Below, piece by piece: positions 54,069-56,401 of a DNA stretch of 56,401 bases (position 1 is its first letter; every line of letters starts with the position of its first letter). The translations under genes and the position numbers were made by a program. The notes beneath the pieces were generated by a model. The model saw nothing but the letters and a program-made list of their open reading frames with translations, was not told where the DNA came from and made no database searches. The DNA is from an uncultured Pelagibacteraceae bacterium. Lineage in GTDB: Bacteria; Pseudomonadota; Alphaproteobacteria; Pelagibacterales; Pelagibacteraceae. Where the stretch lies: positions 1 to 56,401 of the forward strand of contig CACHHD010000005.1 of the NCBI GenBank assembly GCA_902579605.1, written 5' to 3'.

Positions 54069-54117
54069 TGGTGCGGTCGGAGAGACTCGAACTCCAAAGG
54101 GCTCGATTAAATCTCAA
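54069..54117 (-). pseudogene. tRNA-Leu-like 3' end remnant (candidate attachment site)
   Basis: The minus strand ends GTTCGAG, CTCTCC, GACCGCACCA (54069-54089), a T-loop, partial T-stem and acceptor strand with CCA. A loop TTGAGAT with a GAG (Leu) anticodon sits at 54117-54111. A matching 5' acceptor GCGGTCG, D-arm and paired anticodon stem are missing. GTGCTCG at 54158 could pair imperfectly and gives 90 bases, but the other arms do not fold. It looks like a tRNA 3' duplicate left by integration, or a decayed gene. Confidence 0.5.
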
Positions 54118-54191
54118 CGTGAATAACACTTTTTCCAAGAGTAGACTGTAACGAGCACAATATCAACACAGTCAGAAAGGAAATCCATTTT

Positions 54192-54377
54192 TTATTTTAG
54201 CAGCCTTCTACCCACAAAAACAATTACTGCTAAACCAAGATATACAAAAGTAACCCAAGAAGGAAAATTAAAGTACCAACTGCTTGCTATGAAGATTACT
54301 ACAAATAAAGGTGTGTAAGGTATAAGTAAAATAGTCGAAACATTTGCTAAAAATTTATTTTTGCTCTCTTTTGCCAT
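54192..54377 (-). CDS. Small two-helix membrane protein
   Basis: A 61-residue protein with a charged start (MAKESKNKF), two hydrophobic segments (about residues 14-32 and 38-56) and a basic end (VGRRLLK). No known family is recognised. It follows the upstream exported protein by one base and is probably co-transcribed with it. Confidence 0.65.
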   Translation of the reverse strand: MAKESKNKFLANVSTILLIPYTPLFVVIFIASSWYFNFPSWVTFVYLGLAVIVFVGRRLLK

Positions 54378-54378
54378 G

Positions 54379-54978
54379 TTATTCTGAAATCGAATTTATA
54401 ATACTTATTAAATCTCTCTTTATTTTATTACAATTCTTTCTCTCACATCCTAGAGCTGCTGCAGTTAAACCACCTTTTGTTTGAAAATAATAAATATAAA
54501 AAAATTGGTTTTTAAATGGACCATCATGTTCCATATACAAATTTAAATTACGGTTAATTTCTTTAGCTTTAGTTTTGCAGTTATACTGCTTTAAATTTGG
54601 TTTATTATACATTTTTGAAAATATAGATTTCATTTCACTGCAAATCTCTTTCAAATCATAAGCAAAGTATTCTTTGATATTTCCGTTCATCACCATCATA
54701 TACATATTGTTTATAGCAGGATCCATAGCTTTGTTGGGAAAATAATACTCAATATTCATTTCTGTTTTGGTCATTCCAGCTAGAACATCATTTGTATATT
54801 CTTTATTCAATTCCGAACCGTCAAAATCTTTCAAAAGATCGTCTATGTTTTGATCTTGTAGAGCAGTGTAGTCAGATGGAACGTCTATAAAAAAGCCAAA
54901 TCTAGACCTAATTTCTTTAGAATATGCGCTTTCAATTATAAAGAAAGATATTAAGATCAAGTATAATTTTTTTATCAT
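54379..54978 (-). CDS. Exported protein of unknown function
   Basis: The 199-residue protein has a clear signal peptide (about residues 1-20, ending ESAYSKE) and no later membrane helix, so it is probably periplasmic. The first mature part (RFGFFIDVPSDYTAL) resembles the start of small periplasmic domains that follow signal peptides in other proteobacterial unknowns. Four Cys (near residues 108, 122, 179, 184 by estimate) could form two disulfides. Divergent from the 55.0 kb gene across 44 bases; upstream partner of the 61-residue membrane protein. Confidence 0.7.
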   Translation of the reverse strand: MIKKLYLILISFFIIESAYSKEIRSRFGFFIDVPSDYTALQDQNIDDLLKDFDGSELNKEYTNDVLAGMTKTEMNIEYYFPNKAMDPAINNMYMMVMNGNIKEYFAYDLKEICSEMKSIFSKMYNKPNLKQYNCKTKAKEINRNLNLYMEHDGPFKNQFFYIYYFQTKGGLTAAALGCERKNCNKIKRDLISIINSISE

Positions 54979-55022
54979 GCTGATATAGTATGTTAATTTC
55001 TGTGAATTAAAAGATTTTTATT

Positions 55023-55916
55023 ATGAAATTAGTAAAATTATCTCTTGTTTTAGCCTTTTTTAAACAAGTAAAAAATATTAAAAAATTTTTAATAATCATT
55101 AATGTTGGAATTTTCTTGTCCATATTTGCAACAACTGCAAGTTTAATAACTTTCTTTGTTGAGAAAAAAATTAACGATATTGAATTTGAAATATTAAATA
55201 CTCAATTAGAAATCAAAAATTACTCCGATCTTATATCCGAAATCACAAATTTAAAAGCAATGATTGTTCAGCTTATGAATAGCGAGAGAGATATAAACAC
55301 ATTATATGAGTATATATCTACACAACCTATTCCTGATGCATTGATTAGCGTTAATGACATATATCTTCCTGATTTGGTTGTGGAAGGTAGCAGAGACGAT
55401 TTTCAAGAAATAATAAACTTATTTGATGACAAAGAATTTGGATTAGACGTTCAAAGAGATGTTTTTTTAGAATTTTATGGAGAAGATTCTTATCAACTAA
55501 AAGAATTTGATAAAATAACACAAGAACTTGTAAATATAAAAAATTTTGATATTAAAAAATATCAAAGTTATTATAATAAAGTTTTTGATTTTAAACCCAT
55601 AGACTTGTCCGGTGAAATTAATGATTACACAACAATCAAAGATTTCAATAATCCAATTTATTTAGATTATTTAAAGATGTTTGAGATTTATGAATCTGCT
55701 ATTGTTTATACAAATCTTATGGAAGAGTTGTCATTTGATTTCAAGTTAGGTTTTGAGGGAATACTTCAAGAATTAAATAACGATTTAATACGTTATTCCA
55801 ATAATGAGAGAAATATCATTATATTTGCGTTTATTTTTCAGGTTATAATATTTTTAATCATTCAAATTTTTGAAATTACTTCCTTACAGAGAGAAATGAA
55901 AAATACAAAAATATGA
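55023..55916 (+). CDS. Membrane protein with two terminal helices and a large extracytoplasmic helical domain
   Basis: I do not recognise this 297-residue protein. It has an N-terminal helix (about residues 22-44), an acidic helical domain of about 215 residues with an initial coiled-coil stretch (EFEILNTQLEIKNYSDLISEITNLK region), and a C-terminal helix (about 265-285). The predicted topology is both ends in the cytoplasm with the domain in the periplasm. Its TGA overlaps the next ATG (ATGA). The layout recalls adapter or sensor-input proteins, but no signalling domain is attached. Confidence 0.7.
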   Translation: MKLVKLSLVLAFFKQVKNIKKFLIIINVGIFLSIFATTASLITFFVEKKINDIEFEILNTQLEIKNYSDLISEITNLKAMIVQLMNSERDINTLYEYISTQPIPDALISVNDIYLPDLVVEGSRDDFQEIINLFDDKEFGLDVQRDVFLEFYGEDSYQLKEFDKITQELVNIKNFDIKKYQSYYNKVFDFKPIDLSGEINDYTTIKDFNNPIYLDYLKMFEIYESAIVYTNLMEELSFDFKLGFEGILQELNNDLIRYSNNERNIIIFAFIFQVIIFLIIQIFEITSLQREMKNTKI

Positions 55917-56401
55917 GAAGAGGTAAATTAAACAATATAGCCTATAAATTAGTAATAGTTTCTGCAATTTTTACTGTCATTTCTTATGCGGCAGATCAGA
56001 TGGTAATTAGAAGTGAGGATAAAGTCAGGAATTTAAATGTAAACTATAATAATTTACAAGCTGAAATAAAATCGCTTGAAAGTCTTCAGCTAGCTTTGAG
56101 TAACATTGGCACTCAATCAATTTCTTTATTATCAAATTTAAAACAAAGAAACTTTTGGCTTAAAAATATAATATTTCAAAAAATTGAAGGTAAATCAATT
56201 AAAGAGAGTTTATCAGTAAGAAAAGTTGATCAAATAGATTTTGCAAATAATGTGTTATTTAACCTTTATCAATATCAAAAGCGAATTCAAGATCAGTCAA
56301 GTTCTATGAGTTATGAGTTTGCTAAAATAATCGAGACTAATCCTAAATTTTTTAGTGTAGAAAAATATTATATCAAAAATGTTAAAAAATTTGATGATTT
56401 G
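55913..56401 (+). CDS. Membrane-anchored coiled-coil protein, 3' end outside window
   Basis: A frame of 163 codons runs from ATG 55913 to the right edge without a stop. It begins MRRGKLNN, has one membrane helix (about residues 10-28), then a polar helical region (KVRNLNVNYNNLQAEIKSLES) of coiled-coil type. It is translationally coupled to the preceding gene and has a similar anchor-plus-helical-domain plan, so the two products may interact. Function unknown; the missing part may hold a recognisable domain. Confidence 0.7.
   Translation, partial: MRRGKLNNIAYKLVIVSAIFTVISYAADQMVIRSEDKVRNLNVNYNNLQAEIKSLESLQLALSNIGTQSISLLSNLKQRNFWLKNIIFQKIEGKSIKESLSVRKVDQIDFANNVLFNLYQYQKRIQDQSSSMSYEFAKIIETNPKFFSVEKYYIKNVKKFDDL

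Noticed and set aside
54023-54097. A 25-codon N-terminal extension of the 52.3-54.0 kb protein, opening at TTG 54097
   Set aside because: It translates the tRNA-like 3' end, and the export signal begins naturally at ATG 54022.
54069-54158. A complete functional tRNA or tmRNA acceptor piece
   Set aside because: No D-arm or paired anticodon stem, imperfect acceptor pairing, no G-U alanine identity pair, and no tag-coding piece downstream as a split alphaproteobacterial tmRNA would need.
1-56401. CRISPR arrays, insertion sequences, rRNA genes, replication origin
   Set aside because: No spaced direct repeats, transposase-like proteins, rRNA-like sequence or DnaA-box cluster noticed; recA and dnaB alone do not indicate an origin.

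Overview
The window is a very AT-rich, tightly packed chromosomal segment from an alphaproteobacterium of the SAR11 clade (Pelagibacterales) or a close relative. This rests on gene content and order, not on a database search. The evidence is: spacers of a few bases or overlaps at most junctions, Lys/Asn/Ile-rich proteins, a blue-type proteorhodopsin beside a 2Fe-2S ferredoxin and a thioredoxin-reductase-like ferredoxin reductase, an alphaproteobacterial DksA lacking most zinc ligands, the pepA / lptF-lptG-lptD-surA-pdxA-rsmA order, and a formate-tetrahydrofolate ligase / NAD formate dehydrogenase pair.

Layout. 1-3.7 kb: an incomplete secreted protein, purM-purN, then ndk and pepA on the other strand. 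3.8-11 kb: an envelope-biogenesis operon (lptF, lptG, lptD, surA-like) running into pdxA and rsmA. 11-13.6 kb (minus): fabD-fabG-acpP-gmk. 13.6-20.7 kb (plus): rpsF-rpsR-rplI, dnaB, an RND/MMPL exporter, cvpA, purF. 20.7-28.5 kb (minus): psd, pssA, rlmE, guaB (without CBS domains), a TPR protein, guaA, panB, a YfgM-like protein and a BamB-like lipoprotein. 28.6-32.5 kb: icd and alaS converge. 32.5-40.8 kb (minus): two glycosyltransferases, a GFA-family protein, a plant-type glycerate kinase, a TolC-like protein, recA, an aldehyde dehydrogenase and its DUF779 partner. 40.8-44.1 kb: dksA (plus), then glutathione transferase, ferredoxin reductase, ferredoxin and proteorhodopsin (minus). 44.3-52.2 kb: propionyl/acetyl-CoA synthetase, dihydroorotase, YgfZ, an Asp/Glu racemase-family protein, a 39-residue membrane ORF, fhs and fdh. 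52.3 kb to the end: an orphan region with a large exported protein carrying GC-rich C-terminal repeats, a tRNA-Leu-like 3' remnant, small exported or membrane proteins, and two overlapping genes for membrane-anchored proteins of unknown function.

Functionally most of the window is housekeeping: purine synthesis (purM, purN, purF, guaA, guaB, ndk), lipid and LPS assembly, translation and replication. The energy and carbon genes fit an ocean oligotroph: a light-driven proton pump with a nearby electron-transfer pair, and enzymes for formate, aldehyde, glycerate and short-chain acyl oxidation or salvage. The least explained DNA is 52.3-56.4 kb. Several starts were reassigned from ribosome-binding sites, overlaps or promoters (dksA, psd, ygfZ, the glycerate kinase, both glycosyltransferases, the 52.3-54.0 kb protein); gmk, purF and prpE appear to use TTG. 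Every gap over about 100 bases was read, and no gene-free gap exceeds 300 bases. No CRISPR array, insertion sequence, rRNA or complete tRNA was seen.
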